Of a stretch of DNA of 64,000 nt, positions 1 through 7,477 are shown in pieces (within the stretch, counting starts at the first letter, position 1; every line of letters begins with the position of its first letter). The stretch is from SHVO01 sp050246995 (GTDB lineage: Bacteria > Pseudomonadota > Alphaproteobacteria > Rhodospirillales > Rhodospirillaceae): contig JBFWVA010000008.1 of assembly GCA_050246995.1 (NCBI GenBank), forward strand, positions 124,001 to 188,000. Direction: 5' to 3'. A program made the translations under genes and the position numbers. The notes under the pieces are model-generated. The model worked only from the letters and a program-made list of their open reading frames with translations, was not told the DNA's origin and searched no databases.

Positions 1-1
1 T

Positions 2-292
2 CTCAAAGGTGAAAGCCGCCCGGTACAAACCGAAGCGGCTCGCGCGGCTGTGATGGCCTCGCTCGCCTCGGCCGACCTTGTCATTATCTTTGAGGAAGAT
101 ACGCCTCTTGCGTTGATCGAGGCCTTGCGGCCAGATGTGCTGGTGAAGGGCGCCGACTATTCGCGCGCGACCGTGGTCGGGGGCGATCTCGTGGAAAGTT
201 ACGGCGGACGCGTTGTGCTCGCTGATCTCGTCCCGTCGTTCTCCACCACCGCCACCATCACCGCGCTGAAAGGCGCGCGGCCAGTTTCATGA
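2..292 (+). CDS. hldE: HldE C-terminal part: heptose 1-phosphate adenylyltransferase (5' truncated by window)
   Basis: The reading frame is open from the left edge, so only about the last 96 residues are present. They match the end of the nucleotidyltransferase domain of HldE/RfaE, which adenylylates D-glycero-beta-D-manno-heptose 1-phosphate to make ADP-heptose for LPS inner core in the cytoplasm. Visible family features are the RAAVMASLASAD stretch, PDVLVKGADY, the VVGG turn and the LVPSFSTT ending. The kinase domain, if fused as in E. coli, lies outside the window, so a stand-alone RfaE2 cannot be excluded. The stop overlaps the next gene's ATG as ATGA. Confidence 0.9.
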   Translation, partial: LKGESRPVQTEAARAAVMASLASADLVIIFEEDTPLALIEALRPDVLVKGADYSRATVVGGDLVESYGGRVVLADLVPSFSTTATITALKGARPVS

Positions 293-696
293 AGCGGGGG
301 CTCATGGCGACGACCACTCAACGTCTTTTGTATGCGACCGTCGCGGGGCTCGCCTTGGCGAGTTGCGTGCAAGGACCGAACGATCGTTTTCCCCGTTTCC
401 GTCAGGACATCAGCATCGTCCCGCCGGGACCGCCGCCTGCCGTCATCCGCCAACCTGTCGTTCCAGAAATGCTGGTCCCCTGCCGCGGCCACGTCCTCGT
501 GCCCGCGCTGGGAATGACGTTTGTCTCCAAAGGCACTCAAGCCCCCGGTAGCGGTCAGTATATGCGCGAGGAAAATCTGACCCCGCCGTATCGCATCCTG
601 CCGCCGGGCGTGATCGTAACGAAGGAACACAATCCGGGGCGCGTGAACGTCGAACTCGACGCCCAGAAGCGCATTATCGGACTCTATTGCGGCTAA
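289..696 (+). CDS. I78-type peptidase inhibitor-like lipoprotein
   Basis: This 135-residue protein starts with a signal sequence ending in the lipobox LASC (residues about 22-25), so it is probably lipidated and exported. The C-terminal half resembles the peptidase inhibitor I78 family: a PP-rich linker, an ILPPGVIVTKE segment and the ending NPGRVNVELDAQKRIIGLYCG (family pattern RxNVExDxxxxIxxxxCG), with a second Cys near residue 65 that may pair with the last one. An internal ATG at 304 is an alternative start that would still keep the signal peptide. The gene overlaps hldE by 4 nt. Inhibitor activity is inferred from family only. Confidence 0.75.
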   Translation: MKRGLMATTTQRLLYATVAGLALASCVQGPNDRFPRFRQDISIVPPGPPPAVIRQPVVPEMLVPCRGHVLVPALGMTFVSKGTQAPGSGQYMREENLTPPYRILPPGVIVTKEHNPGRVNVELDAQKRIIGLYCG

Positions 697-707
697 GCGC
701 TGCTTAG
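693..707. terminator. Short perfect hairpin spanning two convergent stop codons
   Basis: CTAAGC-GCT-GCTTAG is a perfect 6-bp stem with a 3-nt loop. It contains the TAA of the I78 lipoprotein gene (694-696) and, on the other strand, the TAA of mmcB (704-706). The convergent genes are only 7 nt apart, so this dyad is the only candidate for transcript ends here. There is no long T-tract, so a role in termination is tentative. Confidence 0.35.
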
Positions 708-1231
708 ACTCTTGGATCCACCACACTCGCAAGCCGCTGGCCGGCGGCCAGCGCAAATCGCAACGTCAGCGCTTTGCGTCGTGACGCATGCAACGGGTGC
801 TGCGCGGCGGGACGCATGATGGCAGCGGTATGCGCGTCGGCCATCACCACGCCGACGTTCTCCGGAAGAATCTGCCACGGGAAGTGCGGCGGCACGGCGA
901 AGGAGAAGGCGTCGCAGTAAGGCACATACTCGAGCCACTTCGCGTCACCCCGGAAATCTTCGGGGGTGCTTTTTACTTCTACCATCAGAATGGTGCCGGC
1001 TTCGTTGAGGCCGACAACGTCGGCGCGGCGACCGTTGCCGAGTTTGAATTCCACCAAGGTCGAGAAACCGAGATCGCCCAGCCATCGGCATACACCGCGC
1101 GTAACACCGGCGGTGACGACTTGCGGCGGGGGCCGCACCTGCGAACGCACCGGGCCAGGTTTGCTGAGGTCGATTTCAGCGCCGCCCGTGATGGTGGTTC
1201 CTAGTAGATCAGACAAGCCTGGGATGTTCAT
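704..1231 (-). CDS. mmcB: MmcB family DNA repair protein
   Basis: This 175-residue protein matches the alphaproteobacterial MmcB family, linked in Caulobacter to resistance to mitomycin C damage. The centre carries a PD-(D/E)XK-like nuclease pattern: RADVVGLN followed by ILMVEVKSTPEDFRGDAKW, with the E-V-K pair as the presumed metal site. It is followed by YCDAFSFAVPPHFP and GVVMADAHTAAIMRP, which are strongly conserved in the family. It starts at an ATG, is convergent with the lipoprotein gene and divergent from panD. I saw no LexA box but did not scan exhaustively. Confidence 0.87.
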   Translation of the reverse strand: MNIPGLSDLLGTTITGGAEIDLSKPGPVRSQVRPPPQVVTAGVTRGVCRWLGDLGFSTLVEFKLGNGRRADVVGLNEAGTILMVEVKSTPEDFRGDAKWLEYVPYCDAFSFAVPPHFPWQILPENVGVVMADAHTAAIMRPAAQHPLHASRRKALTLRFALAAGQRLASVVDPRV

Positions 1232-1370
1232 CGAATGTTCCGCCCGTCATTCGACTTTACGAGGGCTGCTATACCGAAGCAAGCGAGGCCCCGCCTTTAC
1301 CCACCGGACAAAACGCGTATGTTGCGGCCGCTATTTTGCACCGCACATAGAACAGAAGAGCGTTCCTCCG

Positions 1371-1910
1371 ATGGTCAAAGTCATCCGCGCCAAACTCCAC
1401 GGCATTCGTGTCACCGGCGCGGACCTCCACTACCACGGCTCGATCACCCTCGACCCGGAACAAGGCGCTCTTGCCGGTTTGTACCCGTGCGAATTCGTTG
1501 AGATTTGGAACAAGAACTCGGGCGCGCGCATATCGACATACGTGATCTACGGCGAACCCGGCTCGCGCTGCTGCATCCTCAACGGCGCCGCCGCGCGCAC
1601 CTGCCAAGTCGGCGACGAGCTGATTATCGCCGCCGCTTGCGACGTGCAGCCGCAAGAACTCTATGGGCTCAAGCCCACCATCTTGACGTTCACGCCGAAC
1701 AACGAAGTCGATCAGGTGCTGCACTACGAAGTCTTCAAGGGCCCGGTACGCGACTTCGATTTCCGCATCGTCGACGCCTCGGACAAAATCCCGGCCGCGA
1801 TCCACAACTACGCCAATGTCGATCTGCGCGGTATTCGCGCTGAATTGAAGAACAAGGGTCTTTCGACCCCCGAGATCGAAGACTTCATCGGAAAATATCT
1901 CGCGCGATAA
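1371..1910 (+). CDS. panD: Aspartate 1-decarboxylase with a C-terminal extension
   Basis: PanD makes beta-alanine from L-aspartate for pantothenate and CoA synthesis, using a pyruvoyl group formed by self-cleavage. The 179-residue product has the cleavage site HYHGSIT (Gly23-Ser24), Lys8, His10, Tyr21, Arg53, Thr56-Tyr57 and the NGAAAR loop at 71-76, equivalent to the E. coli active-site residues. The start at 1371 gives the canonical VKVIRAKLHGIRV N-terminus; the longer upstream reading frame has no support. E. coli PanD ends near residue 126, while this one continues about 55 residues (from roughly 123) into a tail ending EIEDFIGKYLAR that I do not recognise. Confidence 0.87.
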   Translation: MVKVIRAKLHGIRVTGADLHYHGSITLDPEQGALAGLYPCEFVEIWNKNSGARISTYVIYGEPGSRCCILNGAAARTCQVGDELIIAAACDVQPQELYGLKPTILTFTPNNEVDQVLHYEVFKGPVRDFDFRIVDASDKIPAAIHNYANVDLRGIRAELKNKGLSTPEIEDFIGKYLAR

Positions 1911-1939
1911 TCCGGAAAGTCGCGTACGATTCGCGGCGC

Positions 1940-2521
1940 ATGATCTCGGTTCCCGCGCTTTCTCTGCCGCTGACGACGCGCCGCCTCCACATCCGCGACT
2001 ATGTGGTCGCCGATATCCCGACGGTGTTCCACTATGTGAACGATCCGGCCTATTGGCAGTATCAGCGCAGCGAGGCGCCGACGGCGCAGCAGCTCGATAC
2101 GCTACTGAAATGGGTCGTGAACGAACAGGCCGCGAAGCCTCGCCTCGCCTACTTCCTGGCCGCCACGCGCAAAGACACCGGTGAAATCATCGGTGAGGCC
2201 GTTCTTAAGATCACCAATGCCGCCGAGCGCCAAGCCGAACTCGGCTTTGGCGTCGCGCCGCGTTTCTGGAAACAGGGGTTCGGCACCGAGATCGCCGGCG
2301 CATTGCTGGAAGCGGCCTTCTCTCATCTAAAGATGCACCGCGTCAGCGCCCAGTGCAGTCCAGAGAACAAGGGTTCCATCCGCATCATGCAGAAGACCGG
2401 CATGGCGCGCGAAGGGCTTTTGCGCGATGTCCATCAGGCGCGCGGCAAATGGTGGAGCACAGTGATCTACGGCGTACTCGAACATGAGTACGCCAAGATC
2501 AAAACCGTGATGAAAGGTTAG
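1940..2521 (+). CDS. GNAT family N-acetyltransferase (RimJ/RimL type)
   Basis: This 193-residue acetyl-CoA-dependent acyltransferase begins with LTTRRLHIRDYVVADI, the usual RimJ/RimL-class opening. It has the acetyl-CoA binding region FWKQGFGTEIAGALLEAAF, a variant of the Q/RxxGxG/A loop, and NKGSIRIMQKTGMAREGLLRD in the C-terminal half. Members modify the N-terminus of ribosomal proteins or small molecules; nothing here fixes the substrate. It follows panD by 29 nt and could be co-transcribed with it. A hairpin lies directly at its stop codon. Confidence 0.8.
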   Translation: MISVPALSLPLTTRRLHIRDYVVADIPTVFHYVNDPAYWQYQRSEAPTAQQLDTLLKWVVNEQAAKPRLAYFLAATRKDTGEIIGEAVLKITNAAERQAELGFGVAPRFWKQGFGTEIAGALLEAAFSHLKMHRVSAQCSPENKGSIRIMQKTGMAREGLLRDVHQARGKWWSTVIYGVLEHEYAKIKTVMKG

Positions 2522-2536
2522 GCTGGTTTACCAGCC
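2521..2536. terminator. Hairpin between convergent genes
   Basis: GGCTGG-TTTA-CCAGCC forms a perfect 6-bp stem with a 4-nt loop. It starts on the last base of the GNAT stop codon and ends 6 nt before the stop of the convergent flavoenzyme gene. There is no T-tract on either side, so it may be a weak bidirectional terminator or an RNA 3'-end stabiliser. Confidence 0.4.
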
Positions 2537-2541
2537 GTCCC

Positions 2542-3939
2542 TTACCAACCCGAAGTGATGCGCTCGACCAGTTGCTTCACGGTCGGCACGAAGCCGTCGT
2601 TGTACCAGGGGTCCTGGCTGAAGCGGTACGCGTTGTGTCCCGCGAACATCAGCTCGCCGTCGACGTTGCCGTCGTGCGCGATGTTCTGCAGCGTTTTCTG
2701 GATGCAGAAGCTGCGCGGATCGGCTTTGCGGCCCGTCGAGCCTTCTTCGTTCTGCGACCAGTTGGAGAAGGAGCACGCGGACAGACAGCCCATGCAGGCG
2801 GTCTGGTCGGTGCGGATCTCTTCGGCTTTCTCGGGCGTCACAAAAATCAGCGTCGAGTCCGGCGTCTTCATGGCTTCGGTGAAACCGTGATCGAGCCACG
2901 CCTGCGCGCGCATCTTGTCGGGTCCAGTCACGTAGACTTCACGTTTTCTGACGCCCATGTTGAACGCGGTGTCGTGTGCGCCCACGGGCTCGGGCGTGAA
3001 TGGGATCTGGCGTTCGCTGCGGTGTTCGAGTTCCGACAGGTAACCATTGTGCACGGCCGACGAATAAAAACCGGTCGGGCTGAAGCGGTGCAGATGGACA
3101 TCGCCCGGCTGCAAGGTGACCAGGCGGCGCTTCCACTCGTCGGAGATCGGGCTTTCCTTGGTGAGCAGCGGGCGCGTGCCGAACTGGAACGCGATCGGTC
3201 CGATCTCGGGATTGTCGAGCCAGTGTTCCCACTCCGAGAGCCACCAAACGCCGCCGGCCATGATGATCGGCACGTTCTGCAGACCGCATTCGTTCATGAC
3301 GGTGCGCAGCGCGGCCACGCGCTGATAGGGCTCTTCCGGCTTCTTGGGGTCTTCCGAATTGGACAGGCCGTTGTGCCCGCCCGCGAGCCACGGATCCTCA
3401 TAGACCACACCGCCGAGCAATTCAGCGTACTTGTGGTACGCGCGCTTCCACAGCGCGCGGAACGCGCGGCCCGATGAAATGATCGGGTAGTAGTAGATGC
3501 CATAGTGCGCGGCGAGTTCGGCCAAGCGGTACGGCATGCCGGCGCCGCAGGTGACGCCGTGAATGAGGCCTTTGCACTTTTCCATCACGCCGGAAAGGAC
3601 GCGCTCGGCGCCGCCCATTTCCCACAGGATGTTGATGTGCAGACGGCCCGCGTTGCCGCGGACCTCGTGCGCGATCCGCGCCTGGGTGATGCCGCCTTCG
3701 ATGGCGTATTTCACCAGCTCTTCGTGACGCTCCTTGCGGGTGCGTCCCTTGTAGGTCTGCGGGATCGCGATGCCGCGCGCGTCGAACGAATCGGCGTTCA
3801 CGCCCGAGAAGGTCCCGACGCCGCCCGCCGCCGCCCACGCGCCGGACGATTGGCCGTTGGAGACGCTCACGCCCTTGCCGCCTTCGATGATGGGCAGGAC
3901 TTCCTGTCCGCCCAGAACAATCGGATTTAGTGCTTTCAT
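2542..3939 (-). CDS. NPD/nitronate monooxygenase-family flavoprotein with a C-terminal cysteine cluster
   Basis: This 465-residue protein belongs to the 2-nitropropane dioxygenase/PfaD-type FMN TIM-barrel group. N-terminal GGKGVSVSNGQSSGAWAAAGGVGTFSG-like glycine loops and the central VPIIMAGGVWW (phosphate-binding strand) and FGTRPLLT segments fit FMN binding. Unusually for nitronate monooxygenases there is a cluster C382-x2-C385-x3-C389-x22-C412 near the C-terminus, which resembles the iron-sulfur ligand spacing of dienoyl-CoA reductase/OYE-like enzymes. The true reaction (nitronate oxidation, enoyl reduction or other) is unknown. An AGGA sits 2 nt before the ATG, a close spacing. Confidence 0.75.
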   Translation of the reverse strand: MKALNPIVLGGQEVLPIIEGGKGVSVSNGQSSGAWAAAGGVGTFSGVNADSFDARGIAIPQTYKGRTRKERHEELVKYAIEGGITQARIAHEVRGNAGRLHINILWEMGGAERVLSGVMEKCKGLIHGVTCGAGMPYRLAELAAHYGIYYYPIISSGRAFRALWKRAYHKYAELLGGVVYEDPWLAGGHNGLSNSEDPKKPEEPYQRVAALRTVMNECGLQNVPIIMAGGVWWLSEWEHWLDNPEIGPIAFQFGTRPLLTKESPISDEWKRRLVTLQPGDVHLHRFSPTGFYSSAVHNGYLSELEHRSERQIPFTPEPVGAHDTAFNMGVRKREVYVTGPDKMRAQAWLDHGFTEAMKTPDSTLIFVTPEKAEEIRTDQTACMGCLSACSFSNWSQNEEGSTGRKADPRSFCIQKTLQNIAHDGNVDGELMFAGHNAYRFSQDPWYNDGFVPTVKQLVERITSGW

Positions 3940-4021
3940 TTTCCTACTGTACCAAACCGCACGCTCCCGGCGGAAATATAAGCCGCCCGTGCGAGTGAAC
4001 CAAGGAGTGAAGCTGGGGCCG

Positions 4022-4765
4022 TCATGTAAAAGCCTTCAACATCGTGGCGGGAATGTCCGTAAAAATCCCGTCCACACCCCAGCTTTTCAGCGTTCTAGCC
4101 CGTTCGGTGTCGTTCACCGTGTAGGCCATCACGCCGTAACCGGCTTCATGCATCGCGCGAACCGTCTCAGCCGTCAGATGCTGATGGTTGGCGCCAAAAG
4201 AGATGACTTCCAGCTGCGCGCCCACGTCTTTCCAGTCGTCGGTGACGCGATCGAACAGAAGGTCCCGCGGCCAGCCCGGCTGTACTTCCTTCGCCGCCGC
4301 CACGGAGGCGCGCGAGAAGCTGGAGACCAGCGGCGTGGGCAAATCGGACGGCCAGCAGTCGCGCGCGATGGTCAGCGCCACTTCCGCCGTTTCCACTTCG
4401 CGGCCGCGGTCCGGCTTGATTTCCATGTTGAAGGAAAGGCCGAGGTCGCGAAACAGCTCAAGCGCTTCTTCCAGCGTCGGCACCGGCTCGCCGGCGAACG
4501 CCGGGCTGAACCAACTGCCGGCGTCCAGATTACGCAGCGCATCGAACGGCGTGGCGGCCAGAGGGCCGACGCCGTCCGAGGTGCGGTTGAGATCATCGTC
4601 ATGAAAAATCACCGCCCGTCCGTCCGATGTCAGCGAGACGTCGAACTCCACCCACGCCGCACCGTCGCGGGCCGCCTGACGGAACGACGCCAGAGTGTTC
4701 TCTGGCGCCGTCCGCGGCGAGCCGCGATGGCCGATCACGAATGGAAAAGGAAGCGGTTTACGCAC
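4022..4765 (-). CDS. Glycerophosphodiester phosphodiesterase (UgpQ-like)
   Basis: This 247-residue enzyme hydrolyses glycerophosphodiesters to glycerol 3-phosphate and an alcohol. The GDPD signature is complete: GHRGSPRTAPENTLASF (catalytic His and Arg), EFDVSLTSDG (Glu/Asp metal ligands), VIFHDDDLNRTSDG (second catalytic His) and NMEIKPD. No signal peptide is seen, so it is probably cytosolic. The frame stays open far into pnp, but the family start fits the GTG at 4765, 5 nt after the pnp stop; the upstream part is only the shifted pnp frame. It is the last gene of the rimP-pnp operon. Confidence 0.88.
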   Translation of the reverse strand: MRKPLPFPFVIGHRGSPRTAPENTLASFRQAARDGAAWVEFDVSLTSDGRAVIFHDDDLNRTSDGVGPLAATPFDALRNLDAGSWFSPAFAGEPVPTLEEALELFRDLGLSFNMEIKPDRGREVETAEVALTIARDCWPSDLPTPLVSSFSRASVAAAKEVQPGWPRDLLFDRVTDDWKDVGAQLEVISFGANHQHLTAETVRAMHEAGYGVMAYTVNDTERARTLKSWGVDGIFTDIPATMLKAFT

Positions 4766-4770
4766 GCGCC

Positions 4771-6912
4771 TTATTCGGCAGGCGTTTCGCCGCCGTCCTT
4801 GCCGCCGACATCGATCTCGGCGCCCGTGGCCTGATCGATGCGCTTCATGGACAGCTTCACCTTGCCGCGATCGTCGATGGCAAGGCACTTCACCTTCACG
4901 ACATCGCCTTCCTTCACGACATCGGCGACCTGCTGCACGCGCTTGGAGGCGAGCTCCGAGATGTGCACGAGGCCGTCGCGCTTGCCGAGGAAGTTCACGA
5001 ACGCGCCGAAATCCATGATCTTGACCACGGTGCCGGTGTAGATGGCGCCCACTTCCGGCTCGGCAACGATTTCCCGAATGCGGCGGACCGCTTCGTTCAT
5101 GTTGTCGGCGTCGGCCGAGGCCACGCGCACGGTGCCGTCGTCTTCGATGTCGATCTTGGTCTGGGTGGTTTCCTGCAGCTCGCGGATCACTTTGCCGCCG
5201 GTGCCGATGATTTCGCGGATCTTGTCCTTCGGCACGGTGAGGGTGGTGATGCGCGGCGCCGTCGCGGCGACGGTGTCGCGCGCGCCGGTGATGGCTTTCG
5301 CCATTTCGCCGAGGATGTGGATACGACCGTCCTTCGCCTGACGGAGAGCGATCTCCATGATCTCGCGGGTGATGGAGGTGATCTTGATGTCCATCTGCAG
5401 CGCGGTGACGCCGCTTTCGGTGCCAGCGACCTTGAAGTCCATGTCGCCGAGGTGATCTTCGTCGCCAAGGATGTCCGAGAGGACGGCGAAGTCGTTGCCT
5501 TCCTTGATCAGACCCATCGCGATACCCGCAACCGGACGGGCGAGCGGCACGCCGCCGTCCATCATGGCCAGCGAGCTGCCGCACACCGTCGCCATCGACG
5601 ACGAGCCGTTGGACTCGGTGATTTCCGAGACCAGACGCAGGGTGTACGGGAAGTTTTCCTTGCCCGGAAGCAGAGGATTGATCGCGCGCCAGGCCAGCTT
5701 GCCGTGGCCGATTTCGCGGCGGCCCGGCGAGCCCATGCGGCCGGCTTCACCCACGGAATACGGGGGGAAGTTGTAGTGCAGCATGAAGTTCTGGCGGTAT
5801 TCGCCTTCCAGTGCGTCGATGATCTGCTCGTCCTGGCCGGTGCCGAGAGTGGCGACGACGAGGGCCTGCGTTTCACCGCGGGTGAACAGGGCGGAACCGT
5901 GAGCGCGCGGGAGCACGCCGACATCAATCTCGATCGGACGGACGGTCTTGGTGTCGCGGCCGTCGATACGCTTGCCGGTCTTGAGGATGTTGCCGCGCAC
6001 GACGTCGGCTTCCATGTGCTTGAAGATCCCGCCCGCGACCGCGAGTTCGGCGGGGTTGTCGCCGAGGCTGGCGATCGCCTTCTTCTTCACGTCGCCGACG
6101 GCCGCATAACGTTCCTGCTTCACGGTCTTGGTGTAGGCTTGGCCGAGCTCGCCGGCGAACGCCGAAAGCTTGGACTTCACCACCGCGACTTCCGGCGCCG
6201 CCGCCGTCAGTTCGAACGGATCCTTCGCGCAAGATTCGGCAAGGCTGATGATGAGGTTGATCACGGCCTGCATCTGGTCGTGACCGAAGTTCACGGCGCC
6301 GAGCATGACGTCTTCCGAAAGCTCTTTCGCTTCGGATTCCACCATCAGCACGCCTTCGCGCGTACCGGCGACGACGAGGTCGAGCTGCGAGTTCGCAAGC
6401 TCGTCCATCTTCGGGTTGAGGACGTACTGGCCGTTCACATAACCGACGCGCGCGGCGCCGATCGGACCCAGGAACGGAATTCCCGAGATCGTGAGAGCGG
6501 CGGAGGCGCCGATCATCGCGGCGATATCTGGATCGTTCTTGAGGTCGTGCGAGAGCACGGTGCAAACCACCTGCGTCTCGTTGCGATAAGATTCATGGAA
6601 CAGCGGGCGGATCGGACGGTCGATAAGGCGCGAGGTCAGCACCTCTTTCTCCGTCGGACGGCCTTCACGTTTGAAGAAGCCGCCCGGGATCTTGCCGGCG
6701 GCGAAAGCCTTTTCCTGATAGTTGACGGTCAGCGGGAAAAAATCGACGCCGGGCTTGGGCGACTTCGCGCCAACGGCGGTGCAGAGGACGGTGGTCTCAC
6801 CGTAGGTACACAGAACAGCGCCGTCGGCCTGACGCGCGATCCTTCCGGTTTCGAGGATCAGCTTGCGGCCGCCCCAGTCGAGCTCCTTACGCGTGACTTT
6901 GAACATAGACAT
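4771..6912 (-). CDS. pnp: Polyribonucleotide nucleotidyltransferase (PNPase)
   Basis: This 713-residue 3'-5' phosphorolytic exoribonuclease is a core of RNA decay and the degradosome. The order is two RNase PH-like domains separated by the helical PNPase domain (first ends near residue 230; second starts with IDVGVLPRAHGSALFTRGETQ), then a KH domain with IGTGGKVIRELQE near 565-580 and an S1 domain (VGAIYTGTVVKIMDFGAFV) ending in an acidic tail. The length equals that of other alphaproteobacterial PNPases. It lies downstream of rpsO behind a strongly folded leader, as in E. coli where PNPase and RNase III control pnp mRNA. Confidence 0.97.
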   Translation of the reverse strand: MSMFKVTRKELDWGGRKLILETGRIARQADGAVLCTYGETTVLCTAVGAKSPKPGVDFFPLTVNYQEKAFAAGKIPGGFFKREGRPTEKEVLTSRLIDRPIRPLFHESYRNETQVVCTVLSHDLKNDPDIAAMIGASAALTISGIPFLGPIGAARVGYVNGQYVLNPKMDELANSQLDLVVAGTREGVLMVESEAKELSEDVMLGAVNFGHDQMQAVINLIISLAESCAKDPFELTAAAPEVAVVKSKLSAFAGELGQAYTKTVKQERYAAVGDVKKKAIASLGDNPAELAVAGGIFKHMEADVVRGNILKTGKRIDGRDTKTVRPIEIDVGVLPRAHGSALFTRGETQALVVATLGTGQDEQIIDALEGEYRQNFMLHYNFPPYSVGEAGRMGSPGRREIGHGKLAWRAINPLLPGKENFPYTLRLVSEITESNGSSSMATVCGSSLAMMDGGVPLARPVAGIAMGLIKEGNDFAVLSDILGDEDHLGDMDFKVAGTESGVTALQMDIKITSITREIMEIALRQAKDGRIHILGEMAKAITGARDTVAATAPRITTLTVPKDKIREIIGTGGKVIRELQETTQTKIDIEDDGTVRVASADADNMNEAVRRIREIVAEPEVGAIYTGTVVKIMDFGAFVNFLGKRDGLVHISELASKRVQQVADVVKEGDVVKVKCLAIDDRGKVKLSMKRIDQATGAEIDVGGKDGGETPAE

Positions 6913-6957
6913 AGTTTTTTCTTCCTTCTTCCTCCTGGACCGGCACCGGATTGTGCG

Positions 6958-7022
6958 CTCGGCTCACCGTCAGGTGTCCACCCATGTGGACTTTCAAAAC
7001 GGTCAGAGGGGAGTGAGCCGAG
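6958..7022 (-). promoter_or_regulatory. Folded pnp leader RNA (candidate RNase III/PNPase control element)
   Basis: CTCGGCTCAC at 6958-6967 pairs perfectly over 10 bp with GTGAGCCGAG at 7013-7022. Inside lie a second stem, GTCCAC/GTGGAC (6976-6981 with 6986-6991, 4-nt loop), and a possible CCGT/ACGG pairing. The element ends 45 nt before the pnp start. In E. coli the pnp leader forms a long stem cut by RNase III, after which PNPase represses its own translation. The position and fold here suggest the same logic; this is inference from structure and context. Confidence 0.6.
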
Positions 7023-7128
7023 ATTTCGATCCCGCGTGGAAATGAACACGCGCCTTAAAACACACTCACATGCAGGGCATGCGGCAGCGGCGTCAGCCAG
7101 TCACAGATGCTGCTCGGCAAAAACGGCG

Positions 7129-7155
7129 AGCGCCTCTTGCACATGCAAGGGCGCT
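7129..7155 (-). terminator. rpsO 3' hairpin (terminator-like or processing site)
   Basis: Read on the minus strand, AGCGCC pairs with GGCGCT and, inside that, CTTGC pairs with GCAAG around a 4-nt loop, with one bulged A: an 11-bp hairpin 36 nt after the rpsO stop. A TTTTT run follows about 5 nt after the stem. E. coli rpsO has an attenuating terminator in the same place, so partial termination between rpsO and pnp is plausible. Confidence 0.5.
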
Positions 7156-7190
7156 CCGTCCGCATCCACCAGCCATGACTGGAACAAAAA

Positions 7191-7460
7191 TTAGCGACGC
7201 AGTCCGAGACGGGTGATCAAGCTCTCATAACGATCGGGGCCCACGCCTTTGAGATAATCAAGCAAGCGGCGGCGCTGACCGACCATCACCAGGAGACCAC
7301 GACGCGAGTGGTTGTCCTTGTTGTGGCCTTTCAGGTGATCGGTGAGGTTCTTGATGCGTTCGGACAGAACGGCCACTTGAACTTCCGGCGAACCAGTGTC
7401 GCCTTTCTTGGTGGCATACTCGGTGATGAGCGCTTGTTTGCGCTCCGCGGTAATCGACAT
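7191..7460 (-). CDS. rpsO: Ribosomal protein S15
   Basis: This 89-residue protein has the standard S15 length. It binds the central domain of 16S rRNA early in 30S assembly. Family hallmarks are GDTGSPEVQVAVLSERI, the LTDHLKGHNKDNHSRRGLL helix-turn-helix and the ending RRRLLDYLKGV...YESLITRLGLRR. A clear AAGGAG lies 6 nt before the ATG. It sits between truB and pnp in the conserved order; truB ends (starts, on this strand) 17 nt upstream. Confidence 0.98.
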   Translation of the reverse strand: MSITAERKQALITEYATKKGDTGSPEVQVAVLSERIKNLTDHLKGHNKDNHSRRGLLVMVGQRRRLLDYLKGVGPDRYESLITRLGLRR

Positions 7461-7477
7461 CGGGTACTCCTTCTAGA

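Noticed and set aside
4766..5584. Extension of the glycerophosphodiesterase frame into pnp
   Set aside because: The upstream part is the pnp sequence in another frame, Arg/Gly-rich and without homology. The GDPD family starts at about 4765.
7101..7187. Short minus-strand peptide frame (about 28 codons) between rpsO and pnp
   Set aside because: It looks coding in composition (WLVDADGAPLHVQEAL) but lacks an ATG and a ribosome binding site, and overlaps a strong hairpin.
4627..7194. 855-codon plus-strand open frame opposite pnp
   Set aside because: It is antisense to a certain pnp gene; the product is low-complexity and shows no family match.
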